From NCBI GenBank assembly GCA_034005165.1, contig JAVEVE010000001.1, forward strand, positions 691,534 to 755,533: 64,000 bases of DNA, written 5' to 3'. A program made the translations under genes and the position numbers. The DNA is from UBA1573 sp034005165. Lineage in GTDB: Bacteria > Pseudomonadota > Alphaproteobacteria > Micavibrionales > Micavibrionaceae. Below the pieces are notes generated by a model that was not told where the DNA came from, did not search any database, and saw nothing but the letters and a program-made list of their open reading frames with translations. Numbering within the stretch: position 1 is the stretch's first letter; each line of letters opens with the position of its first letter. Positions 33,299 through 42,842 of the stretch are shown here, piece by piece.

Positions 33299-34072
33299 TT
33301 AATGAACTTTTGACCAGATGCTTTTTTTGACAGCGTACATAATTCCAGCAAACGCAATCAGGAATAAGATAACTTTAAAGCCCATCTGCTTACGATGCTC
33401 CATCTCTGGCTCAGCAGCCCAGGTCAAGAAGGTCGAAACGTCTTTCGAATATTGCTCGACAGTCTGGGGCATTCCGTCTTCATACGCAACAGCACCAGCG
33501 ACTAGAGGAGGTGGCATCTTGATGACATTTCCGGTCATATGCTTGTTATAATATTGTCCCGGAAGAATGTCCACTCCCGCAGGAGCTTCAGCATATCCAG
33601 TAAGAACGCCAAACACATAATCTGCGCCACCAACACGGGCCTTGGTAATCAGGGATAAATCGGGAGGTAACGCGCCGCCATTTGCAGCCATTGACGCCTG
33701 ATCGTTAGCAAAAGGAGACTTGAAATGGTCGCTCGGACGTCCTGGGCGCTCAAACATCTCGCCTTCATCATTCGGACCATCAATAATGGTATACTCGCCA
33801 GCAATCGCTTTGATTTGGTCTTCGCTATATCCCAGCTCGGAGAGATTACGATAAGCCACACGCTTCATGGAATGGCACGCAGCGCACACTTGTCGATAAA
33901 CCAGAAGACCACGCTGTAAGGATGCTTTATCATATGTTCCGAAAGGTCCTTCAAATGACCAATCCACATTCGGAAGAGGATGGGCATTCCCCTCGGAAGC
34001 ATGAGAAACTCCGCCACCGAAAGCCGTAGACAACGCCAGAACAGAGAGAGAGGTTAAAATAACTTTTTTCAT
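33299..34072 (-). CDS. petC: Cytochrome c1 of the bc1 complex
   Basis: The c-type haem subunit of ubiquinol-cytochrome c reductase, passing electrons from the Rieske centre to cytochrome c. 257 residues with a Sec signal (SVLALSTAFGGGVSHA), the haem motif VCAACHSMKRVAYR near residue 59, and a methionine ligand region GNVIKMPPPL near residue 182. The C-terminal helix KVILFLIAFAGIMYAVKKSIW anchors it. It is third in petA-petB-petC. Confidence 0.95.
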   Translation of the reverse strand: MKKVILTSLSVLALSTAFGGGVSHASEGNAHPLPNVDWSFEGPFGTYDKASLQRGLLVYRQVCAACHSMKRVAYRNLSELGYSEDQIKAIAGEYTIIDGPNDEGEMFERPGRPSDHFKSPFANDQASMAANGGALPPDLSLITKARVGGADYVFGVLTGYAEAPAGVDILPGQYYNKHMTGNVIKMPPPLVAGAVAYEDGMPQTVEQYSKDVSTFLTWAAEPEMEHRKQMGFKVILFLIAFAGIMYAVKKSIWSKVH

Positions 34073-34085
34073 TTCTGTCAGTTCC

Positions 34086-35393
34086 CTAGCAAGAAGATTT
34101 ACATTTCAGAACCGCCGCATGAATGCTTTCAGGCATCGGCAACGCTTTTTCTGTACGGCTCAGAATTGGTAGAATAATCAGGAAGAACCCGAAATAATAC
34201 GCTGTCGCAATCTGGGCCACATGGGTTGTAGTAAAAATAAAACTTTCAGTGATGTGGAACAAAGGTACATCAGCAGGCATGCCACCAACTTTCCCGAGAA
34301 TAAGGACTGAGACCACAAACAACAATAATGCAACACGGAACTTCGGACGATATTTCGCAGAACGAACCGGGTGAGAGTCAAGCCAAGGCATCACCAGAAG
34401 AATGGCAATAGAACCGAACATCAACAACACACCGCCGAGTTTGGCAGTAATGATTGTAACCTCTGTAAACGGAATGCCTATATCAATCGTAACAGCACGC
34501 AAAATCGCATAGAACGGCAAGAAGTACCATTCGGGAACGATGTGGGCAGGTGTCACCATCGGGTTAGCCGGAATATAGTTATCAGGGTGCCCCAATGCAT
34601 TCGGCATAAAGAAGACGAAGATTGTATACACAATCAGGAACACCAAAAGGCCGAAACTATCCTTCATCGTGTAATACGGATGGAAAGGAAGAGTATCATC
34701 CTTGGTTTTTGGCTCGATCCCGTCAGGGTTGTTGGAACCCGTCACGTGCAGAGCCCACACATGGAGAAACACAACACCGACAATCACAAACGGCAAGAGA
34801 TAGTGCAAAGAGAAGAAACGGTTAAGTGTCGGATTATCAACCGAGAACCCACCAATCAACAACGTCTGTATCGGCTCACCAACGAACGGGAATGCCGTAA
34901 AGAAATTGGTAATAACGGTGGCTCCCCAGTAGCTCATTTGCCCCCATGGGAGCACATACCCCATAAAAGCAGTTGCCATCATCAGAAGGAAAATGACCAC
35001 CCCGAAAATCCACAATAATTCACGAGGAGCTTTATAGGAACCATAATACATGCCCCGGAAGATGTGAATATACACGGCAACAAAGAAGAAAGACGCCCCG
35101 TTCATGTGAATGTAGCGGATCAACCATCCGTAATTGACATCACGCATAATGCGCTCAACGCTATCAAATGCCAATCCGGTGTTTGCAGCATAGTGCATCG
35201 CCAGAGTAATACCGGAGACAATCATCGTCACCAGCATGAACATGGCAATCGCACCGAAGTTCCAGAAATAGTTAAAATTCTTTGGAGTCGGGAAAACGCC
35301 ATACTCTTTTTGCATCAGAGTAAAGACTGGCAGGCGGGAATCAACCCACTCCACGACTTTGTTATCAAAAGGTGTACGAGGTCCGGCAGACAT
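34086..35393 (-). CDS. petB: Cytochrome b of the bc1 complex
   Basis: The 435-residue membrane core of the bc1 complex with two b haems and the quinol-oxidising and quinone-reducing sites. Diagnostic parts: MHYAANTGLAFDSVERIMRDVNYGWLIRYIHMNGASFFF, GYVLPWGQMSYWGATVI, and the PEWYFLPFYAILRA box of the Qo site. Haem histidines are in RYIHMNG and the following VYIHIFRG, and in SLHYLLPF and FLHVWALH. Eight membrane helices are seen. The length is slightly over the usual, with a C-terminal tail ending KCKSSC. Thirteen bases separate it from petC and twenty from petA. Confidence 0.97.
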   Translation of the reverse strand: MSAGPRTPFDNKVVEWVDSRLPVFTLMQKEYGVFPTPKNFNYFWNFGAIAMFMLVTMIVSGITLAMHYAANTGLAFDSVERIMRDVNYGWLIRYIHMNGASFFFVAVYIHIFRGMYYGSYKAPRELLWIFGVVIFLLMMATAFMGYVLPWGQMSYWGATVITNFFTAFPFVGEPIQTLLIGGFSVDNPTLNRFFSLHYLLPFVIVGVVFLHVWALHVTGSNNPDGIEPKTKDDTLPFHPYYTMKDSFGLLVFLIVYTIFVFFMPNALGHPDNYIPANPMVTPAHIVPEWYFLPFYAILRAVTIDIGIPFTEVTIITAKLGGVLLMFGSIAILLVMPWLDSHPVRSAKYRPKFRVALLLFVVSVLILGKVGGMPADVPLFHITESFIFTTTHVAQIATAYYFGFFLIILPILSRTEKALPMPESIHAAVLKCKSSC

Positions 35394-35413
35394 TCAATTG
35401 CTCCCTAAAAAAA

Positions 35414-36001
35414 TTATCCGATTCGAATGAGTGTATCGCTGAGGAAAGAGTAAGACGGCACTTCCAGATTCTTCGGCGCAGGCCCCTTACGGATACGGCC
35501 TGAAGTATCATAGGCAGAGCCGTGACAAGGGCAGAACCACCCGTCATAATCGCCGCGCATATCACCCGTTTTTTGCCCCAGAGGAACACATCCCAGATGT
35601 GTACAAACACCGATCACAATCAACCATTCAGGCTTCTGGACACGTTCAGAGTCCGCTTGCTTGTCACGAAGCGTTGTAACATCGACTTCTTTAGCTTCTG
35701 CGATTTCTTTTTCCGTACGGTGACGGATAAACACAGGCTTACCCCGCCACATAACTGTAACAGCTTGCCCTGGCTCGATCGAAGATACATCAACTTCCGT
35801 TGTGGACATAGCCAGAGTATCGGCGGCAGGATTCATCTGGCTAACAAACGGCCAGACAACGCTCCCTGCCCCAACCGCAGCCATCGCACCGGCAGTCATA
35901 TACAAGAAGTCCCGGCGACCTTCGGAGTTGCAGGAGTTATCTCCGCTTCCGCAGGCCCCTTGACCATGACAACATGAATCAGAATTATGTTCAGAGGACA
36001 T
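35414..36001 (-). CDS. petA: Rieske iron-sulfur protein of the bc1 complex
   Basis: A 195-residue Rieske subunit. The cluster-binding boxes are CTHLGCVP and CPCHGSAYD near residues 132 and 154, followed by the Pro loop GPAPKNLEVP. The membrane anchor and Tat-type signal RRDFLYMTAGAMAAVGAGSVVW start near residue 29. Before it comes an unusual cysteine-rich stretch, DSCCHGQGACGSGDNSC, with five cysteines in 17 residues, not part of the standard subunit. First gene of the operon; trmL is divergent 200 bases away. Confidence 0.95.
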   Translation of the reverse strand: MSSEHNSDSCCHGQGACGSGDNSCNSEGRRDFLYMTAGAMAAVGAGSVVWPFVSQMNPAADTLAMSTTEVDVSSIEPGQAVTVMWRGKPVFIRHRTEKEIAEAKEVDVTTLRDKQADSERVQKPEWLIVIGVCTHLGCVPLGQKTGDMRGDYDGWFCPCHGSAYDTSGRIRKGPAPKNLEVPSYSFLSDTLIRIG

Positions 36002-36201
36002 TCACAATCATCCTAAATAAAAAAGAAGTGTTACAAGTGGTGAAGACACATACACCTATTGCCGGTATTACACCAGCCCCACCTTGTTAAAACAAAAGAA
36101 AAAGAAAATAAAGCCCCTAACCTGAACCGCACACAAAAACTTCCCCGACCGGATTTTGAAAAATCTATTGCAAGGAGAAGTACTTATGATAAGGACAGGA
36201 T

Positions 36202-36651
36202 ATGAGATTAGCCGCTTACCAACCAGACATTCCGCAAAATACAGGCGCCTTAATTCGCCTGTGCGCAGGACTGAATGTCCCACTAGACCTGATCGAGCCA
36301 TTCGGTTTTATCTGGGACGAGAGAAAAATCAGATCTTCGGCCATGGATTATTTTGATCTGGCCCGTATTACACGCCACTCTTCATGGGAAGCCTTCACCA
36401 AAACCTATGCAAACGCACGAATAATCCTGCTTTCAACAAAATCCTCCGTCATCTATACGGATTTTGCATTTGAACCGTCTGATATCTTGTTGCTGGGCCG
36501 CGAAAGCGCAGGAGTCCCGGAAGAAATTCACAATTCCATCCCGTATAAAGTCAGAATCCCAATGGCCCAAGGAGCAAGATCACTCAATATGGCCATGGCC
36601 GGAGCCATGATTTTGGGGGAAGGACTGAGACAAACCGGCCACAAGCCCTAA
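36202..36651 (+). CDS. trmL: TrmL, tRNA (cytidine/uridine-34 2'-O)-methyltransferase
   Basis: A 149-residue SPOUT methyltransferase that modifies the wobble base of tRNA-Leu isoacceptors. Motifs: YQPDIPQNTGALIRLCAGL at the N-terminus, LLLGRESAGVPEEIH near residue 97 and the knot segment RSLNMAMAGAMILGE near residue 127. The length is typical of the minimal family. The start ATG at 36202 follows AAGGACAGGAT; the divergent bc1 operon lies upstream. Confidence 0.92.
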   Translation: MRLAAYQPDIPQNTGALIRLCAGLNVPLDLIEPFGFIWDERKIRSSAMDYFDLARITRHSSWEAFTKTYANARIILLSTKSSVIYTDFAFEPSDILLLGRESAGVPEEIHNSIPYKVRIPMAQGARSLNMAMAGAMILGEGLRQTGHKP

Positions 36652-36753
36652 AAAAATTATTTAAATACAACAGGATAGATGGTGCGACATTTTGCCCAAA
36701 TTCAGACAAAGGAAATATTTTACTTCACTAATAAAATATCTAAGTATTAAGCC

Positions 36754-37656
36754 ATGAATTTATTGTCCGGAAAAAAAGATAATGCCTCCGCCGAAACGGA
36801 TGGAGACAGGCAGGGATCTGAAAAATTTTTCAGAAGCCTTCGGGACAGAATCTGTGCAGAATTCGAGACCATAGAGACAGAGCTTGCTGGTACGCGCCAC
36901 AACGACAAACCTGCGGGAACATTTTCCAGAACGGTTTGGCACCACAGCGACCACGATGGGACGCCAGGCGGTGGCGGCGAGATTTCGCTGATGAAGGGGC
37001 GAGTCTTTGAAAAGGTCGGCGTCAATATTTCTACAGTTTTCGGAACCTTCAGCCCGCAATTTCGGGCAAACATTCCAGGAGCCGAAGACAACGGCGGAAA
37101 ATTCTGGGCTACGGGCATCTCCCTTGTCGCCCACATGACTTCCCCAAAAGTCCCGGCCGTACACATGAATTTACGCATGATCCGCACGTCAAAATCCTGG
37201 TTGGGTGGCGGCATGGATCTGACCCCTGTTTTTGTAAACGATGCAGACACAGCAACATTCCATAATGCGATAAAATCTTGCTGCGACAAACACAGTCCAA
37301 CATACTATGAAGAATTCAAAAACTGGTGCGACCGCTATTTCTACCTGCCCCACCGTCAGGAAACACGAGGTGTCGGAGGTATTTTCTACGACTACATCAA
37401 CACAGGGAACTGGGAGAAGGATTTTGCATTCTCCCGCGATGTCGGAGAAACTTTCCTAAAAACCTATCCGCAAATTGTTCGCGCTCATATGAACGAAGAC
37501 TGGACCGATGAGGATCGGCACAGCCAATTAGTTAAGCGCGGCCGTTATGTCGAGTTTAACCTGCTCTATGATCGCGGAACGCAATTCGGCCTGAGGACAG
37601 GAGGCAATACAGAAGCCATCCTAATGTCCCTCCCGCCGGAAGTCATCTGGGAATAA
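36754..37656 (+). CDS. hemF: Oxygen-dependent coproporphyrinogen III oxidase
   Basis: HemF converts coproporphyrinogen III to protoporphyrinogen IX with oxygen in haem synthesis. 300 residues containing FSRTVWHHSDHDGTPGGGGEISLMKGRVFEKVGVN, AVHMNLRMI, SWLGGGMDLTP, the FYLPHRQETRGVGGIFYDY block, and the closing ERGTQFGL-like YDRGTQFGLRTGGNTEAILMSLPP. All family blocks are present and in order. It lies downstream of trmL on the same strand with a 100-base gap. Confidence 0.96.
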   Translation: MNLLSGKKDNASAETDGDRQGSEKFFRSLRDRICAEFETIETELAGTRHNDKPAGTFSRTVWHHSDHDGTPGGGGEISLMKGRVFEKVGVNISTVFGTFSPQFRANIPGAEDNGGKFWATGISLVAHMTSPKVPAVHMNLRMIRTSKSWLGGGMDLTPVFVNDADTATFHNAIKSCCDKHSPTYYEEFKNWCDRYFYLPHRQETRGVGGIFYDYINTGNWEKDFAFSRDVGETFLKTYPQIVRAHMNEDWTDEDRHSQLVKRGRYVEFNLLYDRGTQFGLRTGGNTEAILMSLPPEVIWE

Positions 37657-37661
37657 CCCCC

Positions 37662-38885
37662 TTAGAGCTTATAGAGCTTATAGCGCTCCAGATCCAAAAG
37701 CTGCGAACGGGACAGGGCAAAATCCGACTCGATCCAAAGACGTTTCAATCGCCCTAATTCGAAACCTATAGCCTCTCCCTCAATACCAAGAAGCCTCATA
37801 TCGTGACCGCCGACAGGAAATGCAGGAGTGTCCGCTAAACATCCGGACATAACAAACTCTTGATGTTCGCTCCGCGTTAGACGTCCCAGCGCGTAGAGCA
37901 AATCCAAAAGACATAATGTAAAATCCCGCCCGTCATTGATAGCCATCTCGCGCACATCTGCCAAATCGATCCGAATCGTATTTATTTTTTTAGAAACAAG
38001 CCAGATTAAAAGTTTTTTCCAGAAACGATTCAAAATCAAAAGGTTAGACATTCTGTTCAAACCGGAAACAGACGCGCCGCACATCAATGCCAATCGCGCA
38101 ACAACCAAAGCTTCACCGGAATCGGATTGAACAGCCAAGAGCTTTTTAAACGAGGAAATTTCAAAATCTCTAGAGAAAAAACCGCCCAAAAGCCCGCTGG
38201 ACCACAACACCTCGACCCCGCGAGAGGCGCCAACCCCTGTCACAATCTTAGACAGCTCTTGTGTGACACGTTCCTTTGAAAGGGTTTTAAGCCCCCTCTT
38301 ATTCTGACAACAGGCCTCAAGCCCCACCGTATCGAACTTGCCACGACCATAGCGGGCGGAAAATCTGATAAACCTTAAAATTCTTAAATAGTCTTCACGA
38401 ATACGCGCATTCGCTTCTCCGACAAATCTGACTTTACGCTTCTCCAAATCCGCAAGACCACACCCCAGCGGATCATGAATACGTCCATCCAGATCTGCAT
38501 AAAGTGTATTGATAGTAAAATCACGCCTCCGCGCATCTTCCACCCAATCGGTAGAAAATTCGACCTCTGCACGCCGCCCATCTGTCTTTTTGTCGATACG
38601 AAGCGTTGTGATTTCATAGCGCTTACCATTTATCACGGCTGTCACCGTACCGTGCTGAATCCCTGTAGGTATTGATTTAATTCCCTTTTCATTAAGACGC
38701 TCCGTCACGCATTGTGGCGTCAGGCTCGTTGCAAGGTCAATATCACCAATCTCTTCGCCTAAAAGAGCATTGCGCACACATCCACCCACAAAGCGGGCAG
38801 ATCCCTCTCCTAAAGCCCGAAAAATTTTCCGGATTTCTGGTGAAGACATTTCGGGTGGCAACAAAAAAGAATGATGAACAGTCAT
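37662..38885 (-). CDS. CCA tRNA nucleotidyltransferase / poly(A) polymerase family
   Basis: A class II nucleotidyltransferase, about 407 residues from ATG 38885 (MTVHHSFLLPP). ATG 38909 is an alternative. The catalytic head has FVGGCVRNALLG followed by DIDLAT with the two metal-binding aspartates, VEFSTDWVEDARRRDFTINTLY with the RRDFTIN base-recognition box, and the neck RIREDYLRILRFIRFSARYG. It adds or repairs the tRNA 3' CCA; alphaproteobacterial members are usually CCA-adding, but poly(A) polymerases look alike. Convergent with hemF with a 5-base gap. Confidence 0.9.
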   Translation of the reverse strand: MTVHHSFLLPPEMSSPEIRKIFRALGEGSARFVGGCVRNALLGEEIGDIDLATSLTPQCVTERLNEKGIKSIPTGIQHGTVTAVINGKRYEITTLRIDKKTDGRRAEVEFSTDWVEDARRRDFTINTLYADLDGRIHDPLGCGLADLEKRKVRFVGEANARIREDYLRILRFIRFSARYGRGKFDTVGLEACCQNKRGLKTLSKERVTQELSKIVTGVGASRGVEVLWSSGLLGGFFSRDFEISSFKKLLAVQSDSGEALVVARLALMCGASVSGLNRMSNLLILNRFWKKLLIWLVSKKINTIRIDLADVREMAINDGRDFTLCLLDLLYALGRLTRSEHQEFVMSGCLADTPAFPVGGHDMRLLGIEGEAIGFELGRLKRLWIESDFALSRSQLLDLERYKLYKL

Positions 38886-38935
38886 AAGCGCAATTATACC
38901 AGCCACCACCTTATAAAACTATAAGGGAATGGGGT

Positions 38936-39268
38936 TTAATGCAGGAACAACTCGTGCAGATTAAAAGAACCAGTTTTATTCGGAGAAATTTCCCGCAGCT
39001 TGTCCTGTGCCGCAGCCAAAGACAGTCCGATATGACGATGATTTTCACGCATAAATTTAGCATGCCATTCACCACTTCTATAAGCCACAGCTTCATGTGA
39101 TAACGGCAATCCGGCAGACGCTAGATCATGAATAGCAATCAACCGCAAAGCTTCGCGGTAATCTTCCCACTTATTATCAATAAAATGAATAGAGGATTTA
39201 CACTGATCCTGCCGCCCATACCGCTGCATTAACACACCTGCTTTTTCGTCTTTCAGGATGCTTAGCAT
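38936..39268 (-). CDS. Hypothetical protein, 110 residues
   Basis: A soluble helical protein with DNKWEDYREALRLIAIHDLASAGLPLSHEAVAYRSGEWHAKFM in the centre and GLSLAAAQDKLREISP at the end. The family is not recognised. The ATG at 39268 has no clear ribosome binding site; ATG 39229 with GCAGGTG upstream is a possible start and would remove 13 residues. It lies between smpB and the CCA transferase on the same strand. Confidence 0.5.
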   Translation of the reverse strand: MLSILKDEKAGVLMQRYGRQDQCKSSIHFIDNKWEDYREALRLIAIHDLASAGLPLSHEAVAYRSGEWHAKFMRENHRHIGLSLAAAQDKLREISPNKTGSFNLHELFLH

Positions 39269-39298
39269 ATATTATGAATAACTGCAAATTTATGAAAA

Positions 39299-39796
39299 TT
39301 ACTCTCCGTCTCCGCGTAGAATGCGGTTTTTGGAGCGATTCCAGTCACGTTGCTTGATCGTCTCGCGCTTATCATGCTGGGCTTTCCCCTTAGCCAAGGC
39401 GATCTCGACCTTAGCCACACCACGGGAGTTAAAATAAAGCCGCACAGGCACAATTGTATACCCTTTTTGCTTTACAGCGGCATAAAGTCTGGCAATTTCG
39501 CGTTTATGAAGCAGTAACTTCCGCTCCCTGCGAGGAACATGTTGTAAATGCGCGCCCGCGGGCCCGTAAGGAGAGATATAGGACCCGATCAGCCACAAAT
39601 CTCCGCCACGCTCTTCAGCAAAGCACTCATTGAGCGAGCATTGCCCGTGACGCAAAGACTTAACTTCCGTACCTGTCAGCATAACACCGGCTTCAAACTT
39701 CTCTTCCAGAAAATAATCAAAACGCGCACGACGATTTTCGGCAACCGTATGGTTCACCGAAATCAATGCTTTTGCGGCTTTTTTATCCTTGGCCAT
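39299..39796 (-). CDS. smpB: SmpB, tmRNA-binding protein
   Basis: SmpB binds tmRNA and frees stalled ribosomes by trans-translation. 165 residues with the family's OB fold: NHTVAENRRARFDYFLEEKFEAGVMLTGTEVKSLRHGQCSL, GAHLQHVPRRERKLLLHKREI, and the C-terminal GKAQHDKRETIKQRDWNR tail that enters the mRNA channel. It follows dapA by 26 bases on the same strand, an arrangement common in alphaproteobacteria. Confidence 0.97.
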   Translation of the reverse strand: MAKDKKAAKALISVNHTVAENRRARFDYFLEEKFEAGVMLTGTEVKSLRHGQCSLNECFAEERGGDLWLIGSYISPYGPAGAHLQHVPRRERKLLLHKREIARLYAAVKQKGYTIVPVRLYFNSRGVAKVEIALAKGKAQHDKRETIKQRDWNRSKNRILRGDGE

Positions 39797-39822
39797 AGTG
39801 AAAATTTAATTCCCGCTTGATG

Positions 39823-40737
39823 TTAGGCGCGGAGTTTCTCCGATTTTGCCACGCTAATCAAGCCCAATTCTGTCAATACCTGATCAACCCTCTCACGGCA
39901 AGCCGGAGTTGCCTCCACCAAAGGAAGGCGCACTTCATCTCGACACAACCCCAAACGAGACGCCGCATATTTTGTAGGAGCTGGTGAGCTTTCAGTAAAC
40001 AGAACCTTATGAAGGGGCATCAATCTGGCTTGCAAAGACTGGAACAAGGCAATATCGCGCGCGGCCCATGCATCCTGAAACGCGGCACACATGGCAGGAG
40101 CAATATTAGACGCCACAGAGATACATCCATCAGCCCCATGAGCCAAAGCAGCCCCTGCAATCGCATCATCCCCGCACAACACGCGGAAACTATCTTTGAC
40201 ACGAGACTTGATTTCTGTCGTACGCGAAACGTCTGGCGTAGCATCCTTGATCGCCATCACACGCGGCAATTCCGCTAATCTGCAAACAGTTTCGACAGAA
40301 ATCTCGACCCCGCAACGGCTCGGGACATTATAAAGGACAATCGGCAAATCCGTCGCATCATGAACAGCTTTGAAATGGGAATACATCCCGTCTTGGGAAG
40401 GTTTGTTATAATATGGAACAACCACCAGCGCTGCATCAACACCGCAAGACTGGGCAAGACGGGTCATATAAATCGTCTTGGACGTAGAATTGGATCCCGT
40501 ACCCGCAATAACCGGAACCGATTTGCTATTTTGGCTCTTGACCGCTTGCACGGACATGTCAAGAATGGCGCGTACTTCATTCTCTTCGAGCGTCGGGGCT
40601 TCTCCCGTCGTACCACAAGGAACCAGACCGTGAGACCCATGTTCGATCTGATACACCAAAACCTTTTCAAACGACTTGGCATCGAAAGCCCCCTCAATAA
40701 ACGGGGTCACCAGCGCTGTAATAGATCCGTGGAACAT
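39823..40737 (-). CDS. dapA: 4-hydroxy-tetrahydrodipicolinate synthase
   Basis: DapA condenses pyruvate with aspartate semialdehyde in the lysine and diaminopimelate pathway. 304 residues. Motifs: VPCGTTGEAPTLEENE near residue 40, YNKPSQDGMYSHFKAV near 108, the catalytic Tyr in VLYNVPSRCGVEIS near 134, and the Schiff-base Lys in MAIKDATPD near 162. GDDAIAGAALAHGADGCISVASN follows as usual. Divergent from the lytic transglycosylase by 33 bases; both serve peptidoglycan metabolism. Confidence 0.96.
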   Translation of the reverse strand: MFHGSITALVTPFIEGAFDAKSFEKVLVYQIEHGSHGLVPCGTTGEAPTLEENEVRAILDMSVQAVKSQNSKSVPVIAGTGSNSTSKTIYMTRLAQSCGVDAALVVVPYYNKPSQDGMYSHFKAVHDATDLPIVLYNVPSRCGVEISVETVCRLAELPRVMAIKDATPDVSRTTEIKSRVKDSFRVLCGDDAIAGAALAHGADGCISVASNIAPAMCAAFQDAWAARDIALFQSLQARLMPLHKVLFTESSPAPTKYAASRLGLCRDEVRLPLVEATPACRERVDQVLTELGLISVAKSEKLRA

Positions 40738-40770
40738 AATGGTTTCTCTCCTGTTAATTTTTCAGAGTCT

Positions 40771-42738
40771 ATGCGTGTCACATTATCCCTTGGAGCAATT
40801 TGTGTCTATGGATTCTTGACGGTTTCTTCGGCATTCGCCCAAGGGAACGCCCCTCTGAAGCCCATTCCGAAACCTACCCCACGTGCGGCAGCAGCAACCG
40901 CCGAAGCCGAAGCCATGATCCTGATGAGCGGCAATGAGTGGGTCGATGCCCGGAATAAGGTCATGTCACTAAACTCTCCGGACATGGTAAAACTCTACGA
41001 ATGGATGCTCTACCGCGAGAATTACGACACGCTCCCCTTTCAGCGGATAGCATCCTTTATTGAAAAAAACCCGCATTGGCCCAACCAATCTGCGTTAAGG
41101 AAAAGTGCTGAACGGAACATGCCCTCATCCATGCCTGCCGATCAGATCATGGCATGGTTTTCTAAATATCCGCCACTCACAGGACGCGGGGCAATTCTGC
41201 TAACAACCGCATCTCAAAAAACAAAGCACACACAGATCGCCGGAGAACTCATGAAAAAATCATGGCCGGATCTCGATATGTCCGACAAAGATACAAAGTC
41301 TCTGTGGACCTATTGGCAAAATTACATTCCCAAAAATCAGCATATCGCGCGTCTAGATAAATTATTGTTTGACCATAAATATACTCTGGCCCGCTCTTAC
41401 GCATCCACATTGGGCCAAGGCTACCCGCAACTGGCAGAAGCACGCATTGCACTTGCAGAAAACAAACCGAATGTAAATGCCTTGATTGCCAAAATTCCGG
41501 CGGCATTATCCCGGGATACAGGCCTGCAATACGAACGTCTGAGCTGGAGGCGCCGCAATAATGAAAATAACGGCGCGCGCGAAATTCTGAGCAAACAGCC
41601 CTCTCTGGCAGATGCACCGAACGCGAATGAATGGTGGAAAGAACGACATATCATGATCCGCCGTGCCATAGAAGATCGCGATTTCAAATCCGCCTATGTT
41701 CTGGCAACCCATCACGGCCAGACAGATAAAGCCAACAAAGCCGAAGCCGAATGGTTGGCAGGATGGTTAGCTTTGCGGTTTTTGAACCAGCCACAAGTTG
41801 CACTGGGACACTTCAATACCATGTACGACTCTGTCGCAACCGCCATCAGTAGAACCCGCGGCGCGTACTGGGCAGGTCGTGCGGAGGAGCAGATGGGCCA
41901 GAAAGATCGTGCACTAAACTGGTACAAAATAGCAGCAAGCTACCCGCACACCTATTACGGACAACTTGCAACCCGTAAAACCGGAAAAACAGCCTCCTTA
42001 CCTCCCGCTCCCGTTCCCACTGAACAAGACAGAGCTAAAATCAGTACATCAGATCTGTTGCACGCCATCCAGGTCGCAAAAATGGCAAGGCTGGACAGCA
42101 TCCATTCACAATTGACTTCAGCCCTGATCGCGACACTCTCTACGCCGGGAGAATTTGAAGAAGCAGCCAGAGTCCTCTATGCTTCCGGAGACCTTGCCGC
42201 GGGATTCAGAGTCGCAAAATCCGCCAGCTGGAAAAATATTATTCTGGGCCGCCACGCCTTCCCATCACGGGAGCAAAACATGCGTAAGACAAACGGAAAT
42301 CATGCGCTCTATCATGCCATCATCCGTCAGGAAAGCCAGTTTGATACCGAAGCCAGAAGCCCGGCAGGTGCACTTGGGCTGATGCAATTGATGCCCGCCA
42401 CAGCAAAAGAAACGGCCAACAAGCTCGGCATCGCCCACCAGACATCCTGGCTCACAGAAAACCCGGAACACAACATCATTCTTGGCGCAACCTATATAGA
42501 CACCTTAACAGGCAGATTTGCCAACGGGCTTCCAATGGCGATAGCAGGATATAATGCGGGACCATCCCGTGTGAGCGGATGGATTTCCGAATTCGGTGAT
42601 CCGCGGATTAAAAATGCCGGAAATTATGACCAGGACGTCTGGGTAGACTGGATAGAGCTTATCCCGATCGCAGAGACACGGAATTATGTGCAGCGCGTTA
42701 TGGAGAATTATGAAATTTACGCACACATGTCACGATAA
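40771..42738 (+). CDS. Soluble lytic murein transglycosylase
   Basis: A periplasmic Slt70-like enzyme, 655 residues from ATG 40771, with a signal peptide (MRVTLSLGAICVYGFLTVSSAFA). The open frame continues upstream into the dapA region but has no coding meaning there. Residues 40-460 form the helical superhelix (repeated RSYASTLGQGYPQLAEARIALAE-type units). The C-terminal SLT domain has the catalytic Glu near residue 521 in IIRQESQFDTEARSPAGALGLMQLMPATA and GYNAGPSRVSGW downstream. It cleaves the MurNAc-GlcNAc bond with formation of 1,6-anhydro ends during wall turnover. Confidence 0.92.
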   Translation: MRVTLSLGAICVYGFLTVSSAFAQGNAPLKPIPKPTPRAAAATAEAEAMILMSGNEWVDARNKVMSLNSPDMVKLYEWMLYRENYDTLPFQRIASFIEKNPHWPNQSALRKSAERNMPSSMPADQIMAWFSKYPPLTGRGAILLTTASQKTKHTQIAGELMKKSWPDLDMSDKDTKSLWTYWQNYIPKNQHIARLDKLLFDHKYTLARSYASTLGQGYPQLAEARIALAENKPNVNALIAKIPAALSRDTGLQYERLSWRRRNNENNGAREILSKQPSLADAPNANEWWKERHIMIRRAIEDRDFKSAYVLATHHGQTDKANKAEAEWLAGWLALRFLNQPQVALGHFNTMYDSVATAISRTRGAYWAGRAEEQMGQKDRALNWYKIAASYPHTYYGQLATRKTGKTASLPPAPVPTEQDRAKISTSDLLHAIQVAKMARLDSIHSQLTSALIATLSTPGEFEEAARVLYASGDLAAGFRVAKSASWKNIILGRHAFPSREQNMRKTNGNHALYHAIIRQESQFDTEARSPAGALGLMQLMPATAKETANKLGIAHQTSWLTENPEHNIILGATYIDTLTGRFANGLPMAIAGYNAGPSRVSGWISEFGDPRIKNAGNYDQDVWVDWIELIPIAETRNYVQRVMENYEIYAHMSR

Positions 42739-42842
42739 ATGAACGCAGATGCATGAAACTATGTTACAATAATTGCGGGTTAACGATCGGTTCATAATAT
42801 AGGGAATATAGTGAACATGCCAAAATGGCAAAGGAGCCCCGC

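Noticed and set aside
34371..35018. 215-codon ORF on the plus strand
   Set aside because: Antisense to cytochrome b; composition is that of a mirrored membrane protein gene.
40360..40770. Extension of the lytic transglycosylase by 137 residues
   Set aside because: The extension is antisense to dapA; the signal peptide at 40771 gives a natural start.
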